From Chrysophaeum taylorii (lineage: Eukaryota; Sar; Pelagophyceae; Pelagomonadales; Pelagomonadaceae), in the NCBI GenBank assembly GCA_029834535.1, contig JAQMWT010000044.1, forward strand, positions 1 to 64,000: DNA of 64,000 nucleotides, in the 5' to 3' direction. Positions 32,810 to 44,549 of the stretch are shown here, in pieces. Every line of letters begins with the position of its first letter. Position 1 is the first letter of the stretch. Under the pieces are notes generated by a model, which saw only the letters and a program-made list of their open reading frames with translations, did no database searches and had not been told where the DNA came from. The translations under genes and the position numbers were made by a program.

Positions 32810-34132
32810 TCGCTGGGACGATTTGAAGAGCTGCACGGATATCAATTAACGCCGCAACTACCTGTTCTTCTCGAGGTTTCGAAGGCTTTAACTGAAGGAA
32901 AAGATGCGACCGGCAGCAGGCTTCGACGCCATGCAGTGCCGAGGGCCTGCCGCGACAAGGCCAAGCGAGGCGGCGGTGCGCGTCGTGTTTTGGCCATCGG
33001 GGGGCCTGGCGCGAGCGCTTTGAAGAAGGCGGCGCAGGCCGAGACTACGGCCTGAGCGAGCGTCGGCTACGGTCGCAGATCGCGTTGCGACGATAAAGGA
33101 GGTTGGGCTTGCGGCGATCATCAAAGAAAACGTGCCGCCGACGGAGCTGCCACTCGAGGAGGAGCGCCGGGAGCTCTGGATCAAAAATGCGGGCGCGGTC
33201 TTGGCGGACGTCTTGGCTGACGGTTAGTAGTCTCGCGTCCCCAGGACCTCGTAAGAGCCCCATGAGTCGTTGTTTTGAGCCGGGTCGAATGGCAGAGCAC
33301 ATCGCGGCTCGCGAGCCGCTCGCGAGCCGCTCGCGAGCCGCGATGTGCTTCACTTCCTGAGAATTAGAGGACACGGTTCACAGCACGGCGAAGAGGTGCC
33401 TATCGGTTTTATACGATATGGCGCGTTGCTTTCCTTCATAGGCGTTGTGAATAGCTTCCAGCAGTCAGTCGTGCCCCCGTCATCGTCGAATCCGTGGGAC
33501 TCCGATGAGAAATGGTGAACCTGAGGAGGTAATAACCTCGGAAGCCTTCTCTTGAAGGATCCGCCGACGGTCGGCGTGTTTGTTCCTGGTTATGGTGCCC
33601 TCTATAAAGAGATTTACGAGCTAATAAAAAAGGCTCGAAGACCAAAAGAGGCAAGCTGGAACAAGGCGAACTCGCCTAGAAGGCGATTTGTTGGGAGGTT
33701 GCGATTTTCTTCGGTAAAGAGAGTGTACAAAATAATATACTGCGGGGATGGACGTCAAGGAGGGAAGAAGATGTCGTGGTGGAGTAGGAGACTTACCTCA
33801 AGACAGGAGCGAGCGAGGAGGCACCAAGTCTCTCTCGGAGCGCCGGTTCAAGCATCGGCGTTTTCTTTCGTCCGGAAAGTCGTGGCATTGGTCTTAGCCT
33901 CGCCCTCGTAGCACGGCGGGACAACACCGTTCGTCTCGGCTCCTGTGAATCGCACGAAGGCCGCGCCATTCTAAAAGTCGGCGAGCTACTACCGTGCCGA
34001 CCGTACTCTGCCCTCCTCATCTTCGAGAGGATGCGCATAGTCAAGCCAAACGCGGCCCTGATTGCCGATGATGTCATTCTCGCGCTCGAGGTTCCTCGTC
34101 CTAACGGACCTAAGATTCATTCATTCATTGAT
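32810..34132 (+). pseudogene. Candidate multi-exon or broken gene, unidentified
   Basis: Collinear + strand coding-like pieces are seen. About 32875-33057 encodes EVSKALTEGK... to KKAAQAETTA. About 33068-33222 encodes VADRVATIKEVGLAAIIKEN... to LADVLADG and runs into a GTTAGT donor-like site. About 33555-33630 encodes TVGVFVPGYGALYKEIYELI. About 33911-34132 follows a TAG acceptor-like site and encodes ARRDNTVRLGS... RAILKVGELL... ILALEVPRPNGPKIHSFIDS. The first two pieces are in different frames without an obvious intron, which favours a broken gene. No family is recognised. Confidence 0.35.
33297..33348. repeat. 52-nt near-perfect palindrome
   Basis: GCACATCGCGGCTCGCGAGC is repeated as its complement at the right end, with a centre made of further GCTCGCGAGC-type words. 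Only two paired positions differ. It can fold into a very stable hairpin and also reads as three tandem CTCGCGAGCCG units. Confidence 0.8.
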
Positions 34133-34142
34133 TCATTAAAAG

Positions 34143-35261
34143 ATGATTTCGATCGTGGTGGGTGACAGGGTGCTGCGAGAGCGCGTCGAGCGAGCGTTCG
34201 AAGGGTTTCATTTCGGGATTTCGAGCGATTCGCTTATCGTGTCGGAGAAGAAGCGGGTGGAAAGCAGGGTGCCCGTGTTGGTGCCGGAGGGGAGCGTCGC
34301 TGAGATCCGGCGTCGAGGGTTGTGTTTGATGCACAGGTACCGCAAAGTCGCAGAGATCTGCGCGGAATTGGAGGAACCGAAAGCACATGATTTGAAGGGG
34401 ATCCGACCGATCGTCCCCCCGAAGCAGCGGCGCCGCCCCCCCCCCAAACCTGTGGAAGAGCTAATAACCGACCCAGCGCTGATCGCTCGACGTCGGGGCC
34501 AATACGACGTCGCCGCGAGCATTTACTCCGAACGTCGCCAGCTCAGCCCGCGAGAGCCAGAAAGCGTCCGCGATTTGTTGTTTCCGCTCAGGAAAGCGTT
34601 GTCGTTGCGACCGGAAGATAGGGATCGGCGGCAATTGGACGCCGTAGCGGAATTGGGAGTTCCGGAGACCGCCGAATTTGCGAAAGTTGAGAGAGGAAAG
34701 ATTGCACCTTCGAGCGGTTTCGTGCTGCGCGGTAGCCTCGAAGGCCGCCTCGACGGCGCCAGGGTGTGCGAGATTCGCCAAGGCGAAAGGTACGGTGGCG
34801 CGACCTTCTACGCTCTGTCGGAATTGACAGAAGTTTTGGCGTTTCCGCAAGAGTCGGATCTTCTTCTGGAGAAGAGAGCGGCGTTGCGAGCCGTTGGGGT
34901 CGACGAGAGACTCGCCCCTTTTGCGAGGGACCGGGTCTTCCGGCGGGGGGATACCTTTGTTGGTTCTCACGTCCTCGCGAAAGGCGCGTGTCGCCAGGAA
35001 AAGCCGTCTACCGAACTTCGACATCTCGAGCAGAACTACACGTACCACTCCTCCCTCAAGTACGCCGCCTGCCCGCCCGAGCTGCGGGTCTTGCCGTACG
35101 ACGCCCCCATCGCCGAACACCGCATCGCCGCGCTTAAGTCTGACCCGCCGCCAAGTACCTTCGCCCGCCTCGTCGCCCCCGTCCTCGTGTCGGGCGATTT
35201 ACCCTGCGTCGCCGAGACGCAGGTCCTCGCCTTCGAAATCTCTATTCCCGAAACTTATTAG
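34143..35261 (+). CDS. Hypothetical protein, 372 residues, possible PD-(D/E)XK-like nuclease
   Basis: An intact intronless frame starting at the ATG at 34143, ending in a stop, with even amino-acid use, so likely a real gene. The N-terminal half includes a basic Pro-rich linker (about residues 95-108). Around residue 200, GSLEGRLDGARVCEIRQGER followed by a helix resembles the core of YqaJ-type PD-(D/E)XK nucleases, where an Asp after a glycine-rich strand and an E-x-K pair coordinate metal. Here the last residue is Arg, not Lys, so the match is tentative and activity is doubtful. It lies just downstream of an unresolved + strand region. I do not recognise a close family. Confidence 0.7.
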   Translation: MISIVVGDRVLRERVERAFEGFHFGISSDSLIVSEKKRVESRVPVLVPEGSVAEIRRRGLCLMHRYRKVAEICAELEEPKAHDLKGIRPIVPPKQRRRPPPKPVEELITDPALIARRRGQYDVAASIYSERRQLSPREPESVRDLLFPLRKALSLRPEDRDRRQLDAVAELGVPETAEFAKVERGKIAPSSGFVLRGSLEGRLDGARVCEIRQGERYGGATFYALSELTEVLAFPQESDLLLEKRAALRAVGVDERLAPFARDRVFRRGDTFVGSHVLAKGACRQEKPSTELRHLEQNYTYHSSLKYAACPPELRVLPYDAPIAEHRIAALKSDPPPSTFARLVAPVLVSGDLPCVAETQVLAFEISIPETY

Positions 35262-37629
35262 AGGGTTCTTCTTTCCTTCATTCACGATTTCTTCATCATA
35301 TTGCGCTTAGTATTTATTCCTTTTCAAAGCATAGAGAACGAAAAGGAAGGAAGGAAGGAAGGAAGGAACGAACTCGAAGGCGTCGCAAGACGACTTCGGA
35401 ACTAAACAAAAGGACGACAACGTCGAGTGCACAAAAGGAAAGTAGCATCATCGTGAAGTTTTTTGTCGTATCGGCATTTGATGAGTCGTCAAAGAAACCA
35501 TTCACGGTCTGGTTCCCCAAAGGGCAGGGCTCTGCCCTTCTAGTCCATATAGTGTGACTTCAGCAGCAGCAGCAGCAGCAGCTTAGGAAGGCCCTCATCA
35601 TGCTTGGCGTCTTCAGGGTCGAGAAGGGAGATACCTTTTTGCGAAAGCCTGAGACGTGTAGACGCGGGAGTCGATGGGCACGGCTAAAATGATGATAGAC
35701 CTGCGAGCTGCGCCATGGGGCTGAACGTGTTGAAGACGTCGGTACCGAGGGAAGCGAGAAACCCTCGTGCTTCACGCACTCACTCGCCGGCAGCATTAGT
35801 CTTGATGCGCAACGCGAGCCGTTTGTCGATGGGCTTGGAGTTAGCCATCGGCAGAGATAAACTTAAAGCAGCCGAACTCGAAGATCTCCGATTTACCTTT
35901 TCTCGAGCAAGCGTGTCTCGAAATTAGCAACGACGACGACGATCCTGCTCGCCGTTGCGATGGGTTCGCTCGACGATGGACGGATTAACTCGCCCAACAC
36001 ATTGTCTAGTCCCACCGAAAGGCCCCCGAGGCGAAGTGCAAACAGGTCGTCGGTCACCCGAGCAGCCGCGAGGTCTAGTTCTTTCGTCCTTGCGCTTATA
36101 TCATCGTGGCGACACTTGTCGTAGAGGCCTCCTTCCAGCCAGTCGCTCGCTGCAGACGACGACCGGACTGGGGTACCCGTTGTGTGCCCCGATCGAGCGC
36201 GAGATGTGCCGATCGTCTCCACGACCGCCGTGCCAGCCTCTCGGAGCTCGCGAACCGAAATAAGTCGAAAGCAAGTTGGATACTCGTCCAGGTAACCACT
36301 TCCAAGTTTGGCACGTTCGACAGATCTATTTTCCTATGTTAGCTGGTGTTCATGCCTAGAGCGTTTCACGACGCTGCGCCGTATGCACCGACTTCCCCGT
36401 CACCCGCCGCGAGTATTATGGACCATCATGCCTCCATTATAATGTACGCAGCAAGCAACCCAGCTACGATTGGACCAGGTGAGTGCGAGGTCCTCCAAGA
36501 GTCCGACATGTCTTCAGGGTAGGAGAGGCAAGCATATATCAAGGCGCGAAAACGACGTCATTCGCTCCGGGAGGTCTTTTCGATTGTCCCCGACGGACGG
36601 ACTCCTACTACGTGCCCAATCGACTCCCCTTTTCTCAAGCAGTTGGTGGCAGCTTCATTCTGAGTAGTAGTAGTCGTAGTAGTAGTAGTGGATACTCCCG
36701 CCCAGCCAACCTTCCCCTGGTCCTTGTCAACAACAACACGAACTGTGGTGAATAGGGTTAGGATACTAGATATGGGGTTATGATTAAAGCCCCTCAAATC
36801 AAGAGACGGCACAGCAGCGCCGCACGTCTGAGGGTTCGTCGACGTCGAGGCAGCCTGCGCGCATCTGCTGTCGTCGCACGATTTCGCGGTCGCGGCTGTG
36901 GAGCGAATAGTGGAGTTCCTCCTTGAAGCAAACCTGCGAGAGGTTCGGGAGCCAATGGGAATTCTTACCTCGACGAGGCCGTCCTCCTGCCACGTTATAC
37001 TCCTGGACCTGCGCGCGATCGGGGACGCCGAGAGCCACACCTACGCTCGCGCTTTCTCGAACTTTTCCGGGTCTCGGTCCGCGTTCTTAAGGATATTCCC
37101 AGCCTCGATCGAAGTCGCTCCGTTGTTGCTCCCATTATTGGTTTCCATAATTCAGAAACCCTTGGGGTAAGTATTATTGTTAGATGAGGGGAATGGTGAG
37201 CCGAAAGAGGGCGTTTTTGGTCCCTGAAAATCGAGACGAAGGGACCATCGCAGAACGAAGGGGCATCGACCGCCGCGCAGTTCTAAAGCCAGTGTCGTCG
37301 GTCGTACGAGAGGCCAGATACAGCGCCGGAGACAGTGTGAATGAAGGACCAGAAATAATATTCGGAGGCGACAATGTTGCTCGTCCCCCCGATTGATGGG
37401 CTGTGTTTGAACGAACAACAACGACAGGAATGTCGTCGTCGCACCAAAGAGTATACGTGCTATGGTGTTGTTAGACGCACGCACGGCCCGCCAAGGTGTT
37501 GTTGTTGCCACCAAGCGCCGGACAGCGCTCGTAGTCGTCGGAGCTCTAATTTCCCTCTAATAATACTAAACCCTTATCCTTTTGTACATAATCTCCCTAA
37601 CCCTCGTTCGTCATAGGGTCGGTCGACGT
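35262..37629. other. Unresolved region with coding-like pieces on both strands
   Basis: On the minus strand 35893-36222 ends with DISARTKELDLAAARVTDDLFALRLGG and VVVVANFETRLLEKR. It is followed by a GTAAAT donor-like site and MANSKPIDKRLALRIKTNAA (about 35785-35851) before another GTGAGT site, so a small-intron gene is possible. On the + strand about 36838-37170 encodes DVEAACAHLLSSHDFAVAAV, continuing to IIQKPLG and a stop. About 37184-37396 encodes a second + strand piece. Microsatellites: AAGG at about 35342-35368, CAG at about 35562-35583, TAG/GTA at about 36665-36690. No family is recognised. Confidence 0.3.
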
Positions 37630-38130
37630 ATGCAGGCGGCGTATGCGCGCCTCGCGACGCAAAATCCGTACGTCGTCGCCGGCGCGACCGCCGGAGGTAT
37701 TTTGTGCTCGGCGGACGTTGCCGCGCAGTCCTTGAACGATGCCTGGGACCCGCAACGTACTCTTTCTCTGACAGTTTTCGGGATTGTGTATTACGGCGGT
37801 CCCTGCAAATTTCTGTATCTCGCCTACGACAAATACATAACGAACTCGGTCGCGAAGATGGTCGCGGACGTTTATGTACATTCCCCATTGATGCTCATAC
37901 CGTCGTTTTACGCCATAACGGGAGCCTTGAAGGGCGAGACGACGGCGCAAATTTGGATTCATCTCAAGACCGAGTGGCGCGAGGCGGTCCTGGGGACGGC
38001 GCTCTACTGGACGCCCATCCAACTCGTCTGCTTCCGCTTCGTTCCGCAACATTCCCGCATCGCCTTCGTCTCGGCGGTCTCTTTCTGCCACAAGGTCTGG
38101 CTCTCGTACCTCTCCAATCGCGACTCGTAA
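37630..38130 (+). CDS. Mpv17/PMP22-family membrane protein
   Basis: An intronless frame of 166 residues starting at the ATG at 37630. The C-terminal signature is clear: WTPIQLVCFRFVPQHSR at 127-143 and WLSYLS at 157-162 match the W-P-x-Q-x-x-x-F-x-x-VP...R and W-x-x-YLS pattern of the family. About four hydrophobic segments are expected (near 12-33, 45-66, 83-100 and 117-138). Family members lie in the inner mitochondrial or peroxisomal membrane and affect membrane permeability and mitochondrial DNA upkeep. Which compartment applies here cannot be read from the sequence. A pyrimidine-rich stretch ending in CATAG just upstream could be a splice acceptor, leaving room for a non-coding or short coding 5' exon. 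Confidence 0.9.
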   Translation: MQAAYARLATQNPYVVAGATAGGILCSADVAAQSLNDAWDPQRTLSLTVFGIVYYGGPCKFLYLAYDKYITNSVAKMVADVYVHSPLMLIPSFYAITGALKGETTAQIWIHLKTEWREAVLGTALYWTPIQLVCFRFVPQHSRIAFVSAVSFCHKVWLSYLSNRDS

Positions 38131-41100
38131 AACTTTTTAAGTGTATATACTCATAATTTAACTGTACACACGTCCCACAAGAAAAAAAAAAAAAAAAGAG
38201 ACTTTACTTCTTCTTCTTCTTCCCGATCTATCTATTCTGCACCCATCTCGGAAGGAGGGAGGGATGCACCGTAGTAACCTTTTCCCCCTTCGCACTTTTT
38301 TTTGAGGAACAAGACATCTACTCATTGCAACAAAGGCTGCGAGATCCGGGACCAGTTCAATACCCGTTCTAGCGGGCGGCAGCAGACTATATGTATTTTA
38401 GAAATATCAAAGCTCAGGAGACAATTGTGGAGGAGCAGCGACGGCATCTCGGGATAGGGTAGACAAGTGGCCGGGCACCATCCCAGCAGCGCAGGTAGTC
38501 GGCGGCAATAAAGCCAGTCTCGGCCGTGGATTATGGCGTCTCTCGGCTGGTGGGGGGGTGGCACACCCCCCCCCCCAAAGTCGAAACCGTAGTAGGAGAG
38601 GACGTCATCGAGCGTGCGCTCGTCGATGATGAAAGACACGTTACCTCACCTCACGGGCTGAAAATTCTTTTCTTCGGAGCGCGTGAAAACGCGCAGACAA
38701 GAAGGTCGTCTGACGGCCTCTCCATCGTCAGAAGCTAATGAGCGGCAAAAAACGCTACCTCGAATATTATTTGTCGTCAACGTGATCCGCCTGCGAAGTT
38801 GAGTTGTTGTTTCGTACTCGCTGCTCTTCTGGTTCTCGACGACAAAACGGAAAACGTCACCCGGGCCTCGAGTCACCACGGTAGGCCGCTCAACTTTGGG
38901 AGCGAAGCGGTTTGTCGGGCCAAATACTCATCCGACAGTCTCTCTCCAGCGTCCTCGATCATCATCTTTTTAGTTCGCATTTCACGAGCAGGTGGGTTGA
39001 GAATCGTCTGGACCTTAATTTAAACCGAGTGCGCCGCGGTGTACGACGCGTCCACCGTCGACGCCACGTCGCCACACGGTTCCATAAATCACTTATTGTT
39101 GTGCCCGATTGTAGCCTTGAGTTTCGTCATCACTCAATGACTGCTGCTGACTGGAAGGCCGACCGCGCGCTCTCAAGCTGTGCTTCGAGTCCCGGCACGC
39201 AGCGGGCCACCCCGAGAGCCAACTCGACGCCGGTCGTATTGGTAAGCACAACGGAAAGAAAAAAATGAGGCCGTCTTGGCTGGCACAATCGTGAGCGGCA
39301 TTTCGCCGAGAAACTACTAGAAGTGTTGTCCAACCAGCTTGTGGCAAAGCTCGCTGGGAAACTAGAAGCGCGGTCCAACCCAACGTGAAGAAGAAGACCG
39401 CGCGACATGTTCTTCAAACGGAACATCACGCACGATCCGTTGAGCGTTTCGAGGAGGAGGAGGAGGGGGACAATGCTCGAGCGCAGATTGTCGAGACCAA
39501 CGAGGCGTGGACTCTAGAAAGAGATGCAGCGAAAAACAACGACGCAGAAAGCAAGGAAGGGCATGATTAGCGGACTCGCTCGCGTCGTGTCGCGGCAGAA
39601 TGGCGCGTAAGCTGGACGCGGGAGGGTTTGCAGCCAGCCAGGCGCTAGCCCTCCTTGTTGTTGCTTGAAGCGCCATTGTCGATCGATCGCGTCGGACATC
39701 GCCGATATTCAGAGTCGTCGGGATCACACGGACGGAGTTGGCGAGCTCGGCCTCCACGTCCTAATTCTCATGATCCAGTTGATCCTGCGCCAGCGCCGCT
39801 GCTGCTTCCTTATCCTCGTCCGCCTCCTCCTCGTCCTCCGCGCCCGCGGGAAAGGTAAGAGCTGGTCCAGACCGACCTCTGCACCTGAGTACCTTACATC
39901 TCGTCTTTTACTCGGGTCGAGAAGTCCCCAAGCCGGTGAAGGAAGGTCCCCATTTTATTTTATTTTATTTTATTTTATTCATGGCAAACTCGCGTTGATG
40001 AGCTTTCTCTCTCGTTGTAATCGCTGACGCTCGCAGGCGCAGGACTTGCTCCCGTAGTGTTATTGGATTAGCAGGCCTCGAGAAGGCCTGGCTTTCGTCA
40101 AACAACGCCGCGCGTGTCTCACACCAGTCCTCCTCCTACTGCGCAAGTTTCAAAAATATGACCGACCTCTTTTTCTGCTGTCAACCCACAGTCGGAAAGT
40201 CTGGCACGCCTTAAAAGCCAAAGCGAATTCCTTGCTGCTACATCCACCTACGGGTATTTGAGACGTGGGTATGCCGTTGTCCCTCTACGAGACAATCATC
40301 TCAAATCCGATTCATCCGCTGCAATGTGACTCGCTACTTCTCGCGACAGGGGGTGTAATACTGACTCGCAGCAGCAGCGCAAGTTTGATCATGATCGTCG
40401 TCTGAAGTAACATCCTTGGATTAGGCCATGATGATGCGCGTTCTTTGCCGGAGATGTATCTTGAAGTCGTCATATCGACGACGACGTAGTCATGCTGCGC
40501 AAAACGACCGCGGCGGCGGTGCCACCGCGCGTTATCAGACGCTGGAATCCATATATCACAACAACAAAGATCTCTGCGAACTCGGTGATGCGCGGTGTAT
40601 TGCTCGTTGCCTGATCCTGATCACCAAACTCAACATTCTGGTCTAGAATACGAAACTCTGTAACGGCGGCATCAAGACTGCTTTCGGGAACAATCTTCAA
40701 AGAGACGCCCCGTAATGGTGAGCACGCGACTTTTCCCAACGTCGTGTGATGAAGAATCCGGCGCCGAAGACAGCTAATAGCGCCCGTAGTCCCCTCATTT
40801 CACTTCGCCGCCTCGTACTTCAAAGCCGTCATCTTCTTCTCGTCGGCTCTGCCTCTTTCGAACGTTGCCGCCGTCGTCGCTGCCTCCTTCTTCGTCACCG
40901 CCTGTTACGTCTCCAGGTCGCAGCCTTGAGCCTAACGCCGTCATCGAGAGCCCCACCCCCTCCCAGCTTCCGGCGGCGGCGGGCTTCTAAAATGCGCGCG
41001 CGGTTCAAAATAAATCCCGTCGTCAAAAACGGACGAGAGAGTCGCGTCGTCAGTTCGTTTCGTGCCTAGAGCGGCGGCCTCCTCGATTTGATTTTTTGCC

Positions 41101-41690
41101 GCTCGTGGTCTGTGTTTTTCCCTCGGACAAAAGAACATCCCAAGAAGAAGCATACCACTCAAAAGGTCTCGGCTCTTTGATGGCATTTTCGAGCCTGACG
41201 GAGGGCAACGACGACGCAAACAGTCCAAGAACCCCCCGCTCTTCAGAGCCACAGCGTGCCACGCCGTTCGCAGCGTCATACCCCCGACGATGACAATCTC
41301 GGACGCCAAGCTCGATCTGGGCCACCAAAATAACTCGCGAGTGCGGTGCAAGTGCGGTGCCGTTTGTGGTGGACAAGCCTACCTGCGCGCGACTCACGTC
41401 ATGATGCGAGGGTGCTGCCAGCGGCATTCTTTGCGTTGCTCCCGAGGTGAAAGGTTTCGTCAGTGGAACACAGCCTGGCGGCGTTGTCCGAGGAGCCTGG
41501 ATCAATAATGCTCTGGAGATCGATCGCTTTGGCCGACGGGACGGGTCGACGCGAGCAGTCAAGGCCGAAGCGAGTCGCACCGCGACTGCGAGCTGCTCCC
41601 TGACGAGGTAGAGCAGTTTGCCGCGCCCCTGGCCGCCGCGCGATGGCGTCTATTTCAGATTCCGGTCTTGCCGCGCCGTCGCTTGTTGTT
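38131..41690. other. About 3.5 kb with no gene I can support
   Basis: An A-run near 38181-38198 may mark the 3' end of the Mpv17-like transcript. Coding-like minus-strand scraps occur at about 39130-39240 (GVELALGVARCVPGLEAQLE, then a stop), about 38540-38639 (SFIIDERTLDDVLSYYGFDF) and about 40520-40720. They may be exons of unrecognised genes. A (TTTTA)n run lies at about 39953-39979. Confidence 0.3.
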
Positions 41691-41699
41691 GTTGTTGCA

Positions 41700-42281
41700 C
41701 GGTGTCCCCGATGTATGTCCGGCTCTCTCTCTCTCTCTCCGGTTGGGGGGTGGTGGTATTACTTCTTTCATTGATTCCATCGCTTTTATAGTTCGCTTCA
41801 TCCATCGCGCCTCCTTTGACGTTATCGTTCTTGCAGTCGTCCAGGAACTCGCACGCGCCGCCGCAAATGCCCGTCGATACTCTGTCTTGGCGGCGGTGTT
41901 GTATTCGGCGTACGCCGAGCCCAAGGATAGAATACTTTTTCCCCGTCAACGCGGCCCCCGTGCAAACGGAGCGACGGCCCAGCGGCAGCTCGAAGAAGCG
42001 AGGATTTGGCGGCGGCGGCGTCGGTGATGTTGTTTTCCCTATGTGCACACATCCCGGTTCTCTGGAGAATGTTGGAGTTCAAATTACGCGCGTAAGCCAG
42101 TAGAGCGTCGTGTTTTTGGAGGACTTTTCCGAAAAAAGCCCTCGCGCCCTCGTCGCCGATGCTGTTGGAGCCGCGAGAAGCACGAGGGGTGAGGTGGCAA
42201 CCCAGCAATCATCACACAATGAAAAAATAATGGGCGGCGTACGAGGGATCGTTGGCACGCGATTCGTCGGAGACCGCCGGG

Positions 42282-42325
<44 letters not shown>

Positions 42326-43600
42326 GTGGAGAGACAACAACATTCGCAAGACACTAAGTTCGGAAATACGCACGAAAGACTCCTGGAGCGTTGTGTTTTG
42401 TTCGAGCCCAGCGCATATCGCCGCGGCGCCCGCGTCGCCCAAGTTCTCATTGTTGCTGCGAGCAACGAATAAGTGCGATGGTAGAATAGGGACAGCAGAT
42501 GATGCGGAATCGTCGTCGAGTTAGCCCGAAACAAACGAATTTCCGACAATCTCGAAGATAAGCTCGGGCACCGCGATTCACTTTACATCGAGGTAAGTGT
42601 CCTCTCGGATTCCAACGTTGATTTTTCCGCCGTTGGCGTCCTCGACGCCCGAGCTCTCGAAACTGCGCCATGATTTATTAAAAAAAACGACTCGACATTC
42701 AAAGAAGCAAATACTAAACAAGCAACGCCAGAAAGACGTACGATTTTTTCAACCAACCACAAAGGGAAAAGACACGCCGACCAAGCGAGGAAACCGCATC
42801 GGCGACGAGCGAGCGTATCGCTCCTTGCCCAGCGTTCGAAGGTTGTACCGTTCCGCTTAATCAGAAGCTCGAAAATAACATTCGAGTCCAGAACCAACCC
42901 GTCGTCTTCGCGGAAACCGTGCGCGACAGCGAACGCGTGGTGTTTGCGAAAAAAAAAGCACTAGGATGTCGTCGCAGATAAGCGTTTTCGCGATCGACAC
43001 CCCAGACGAGAAACGCCCGGCCTTTGAGCTGCGTTTTGATAGCCCGCTTGATGATACGATACTCTTATCGCCGAGCAACGTCTCGACTCGTTGTTCCGGT
43101 TCGACCTGGGCATCTTCGGCGCTCCCTCCCGAGGCCGATTGCCGTCGCGATCACGGCGATCTTCACTGCCAGAACAAACCTTCTGTTCGTTTTGTTTGCG
43201 ACGGCACGGAACGCCTCGGTCGCGAGATTCCGGACGCTGACGGCATCAAAGCGAAGCCTTCTGATGTCGCCGAGATCATCCGCCGACGAAATTGACAGCG
43301 CCACGAGCTTGTACTTCTCGAGCAGCGATTTTTTAGCATGTCTAGAGCGGTGGATCACTTCGAGACAACTTCTTCGGATCTTCTGATATGTATCTTCTTT
43401 TAGAGTGGCGATGACGCGGATCTCGTCGCCGCCGCCGCCGCCGCCGTATCTAATAATAACCGCGTCCGTTCTTCAGGACCCACCAAGCAAATTCGATAGG
43501 AAACGCGAGCTCGAGTTCAAAATGAACTCGCGAGCCACGAGACCTCGGACCGTAGTCGTGGGGGGGCTACGCGAGCTTCCGTGGTGATCGCTCGCCTCAG
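41700..43600 (-). pseudogene. LRR-type paralog family, copy 1
   Basis: Minus-strand pieces in order: IIRYGGGG...IRVIATLKEDTYQKI (about 43350-43460), SISSADDLGDIRRLRFDAVSVRNLAT with FVLAVKIAVIATAIGL (about 43110-43300), CDDILVLFF (about 42955-42985) and LVLDSNVIFELLIKRNGTTFERW (about 42830-42900). LRR-like pieces follow: MGDAGAAAICAGLEQNTTLQE (about 42380-42442), SIGDEGARAFFGKVLQKHDA (about 42105-42170) and NNITDAAAAKSSLLRAAAG (about 41970-42035). Frames change and a (CT)n run of about 37 bp sits inside the LRR part at about 42284-42321. The same piece order occurs at 51-52.6 and 60.6-62.8 kb. It is either a broken gene or one with many introns. Confidence 0.55.
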
Positions 43601-44549
43601 CGGAATCGTCTTTCGCGCTTCTTCTTCCAAGTGGCGCTCGGCGAAGCAGGCCTCGGCCATCTCGTCGCGTACTCTTTTTGACTACTTAGTTTCTGCCTCC
43701 TCAGGGCGGTGGGTTTTTATTTTGTTATTACAGGAGGGAGGTTTCTAGGAGTGAGTGAGAGCGCGCTGAATTAATTAATTATAGAGCAAGCCCATGATGT
43801 GCGTGCGCGGTGGCACTCATCCTGACAGGTCGCACGAGGGTACGACGCTGGTGAGGAGGGTAGAGGCGACGCATGGTTCGTAGAGCGACAAACGCACGAC
43901 GAAGATATGTCGGCGCCGTATGCGCGAGGCAGAGAACGAAGGTCGCGTCCGTAAATCAAGAGTAAAGGGCGTCGAGGATGAAGCAGTAGGGTAGCCATAT
44001 TTAAAACTCTGTCGTCGTCGTCAAAGTAGTGTGGGATGTCGGCGCGTAGTCAAAGGCTCGTACGCACGAAGACGCGTAAACTATCAAAGCCGCGGGAGCA
44101 CGTCGAGGAGCAAAAAACCCCACCTTCACGGCGACGCCGCGGGGAGAAGGACTAAGCAGCAGCTCCGTCGTGACAGAAACGAGTGCGACAAGCGTGATCC
44201 CACACACCAATCGAGCGCCGCAGGATGCTGGAGGATTTCGTAGACAACAAACGCGAACACGGAACGGGTCAGGCACAGCCGCTCGCTGGTCGGTCGCCAG
44301 AGCGTATAAACGCGGGTGATTCCGTCGTCGCGGACGCGACGCGACCTTCCCAGCCATTCCCTTCGATTTTGCCGTCCTACCGTGCCTGCGGCGATAGTTT
44401 TGTCCGGGATCGCAGATGGAAGCCTAATTGTCTGTCTCACACCCGGCGGCGGCGGCTGCAACTCGATCTACAAATAAACCCAACGACTACCGAGGTATCG
44501 GCGGCTGCAACGGAGCCGGCAGCAAGCTGCAGGCTCCACCCGACAGTTA
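43601..44549. other. No gene recognised
   Basis: Downstream side of the PIG-T fragment. Only short frames and no repeat beyond low-complexity GTC/GAC words. Confidence 0.4.

Noticed and set aside
37140-37190. A 17-nt GTAAGT...TTAG mini-intron after KPLG
   Set aside because: Removing it creates a stop at the join, and the only secure intron in the window is 226 nt long.
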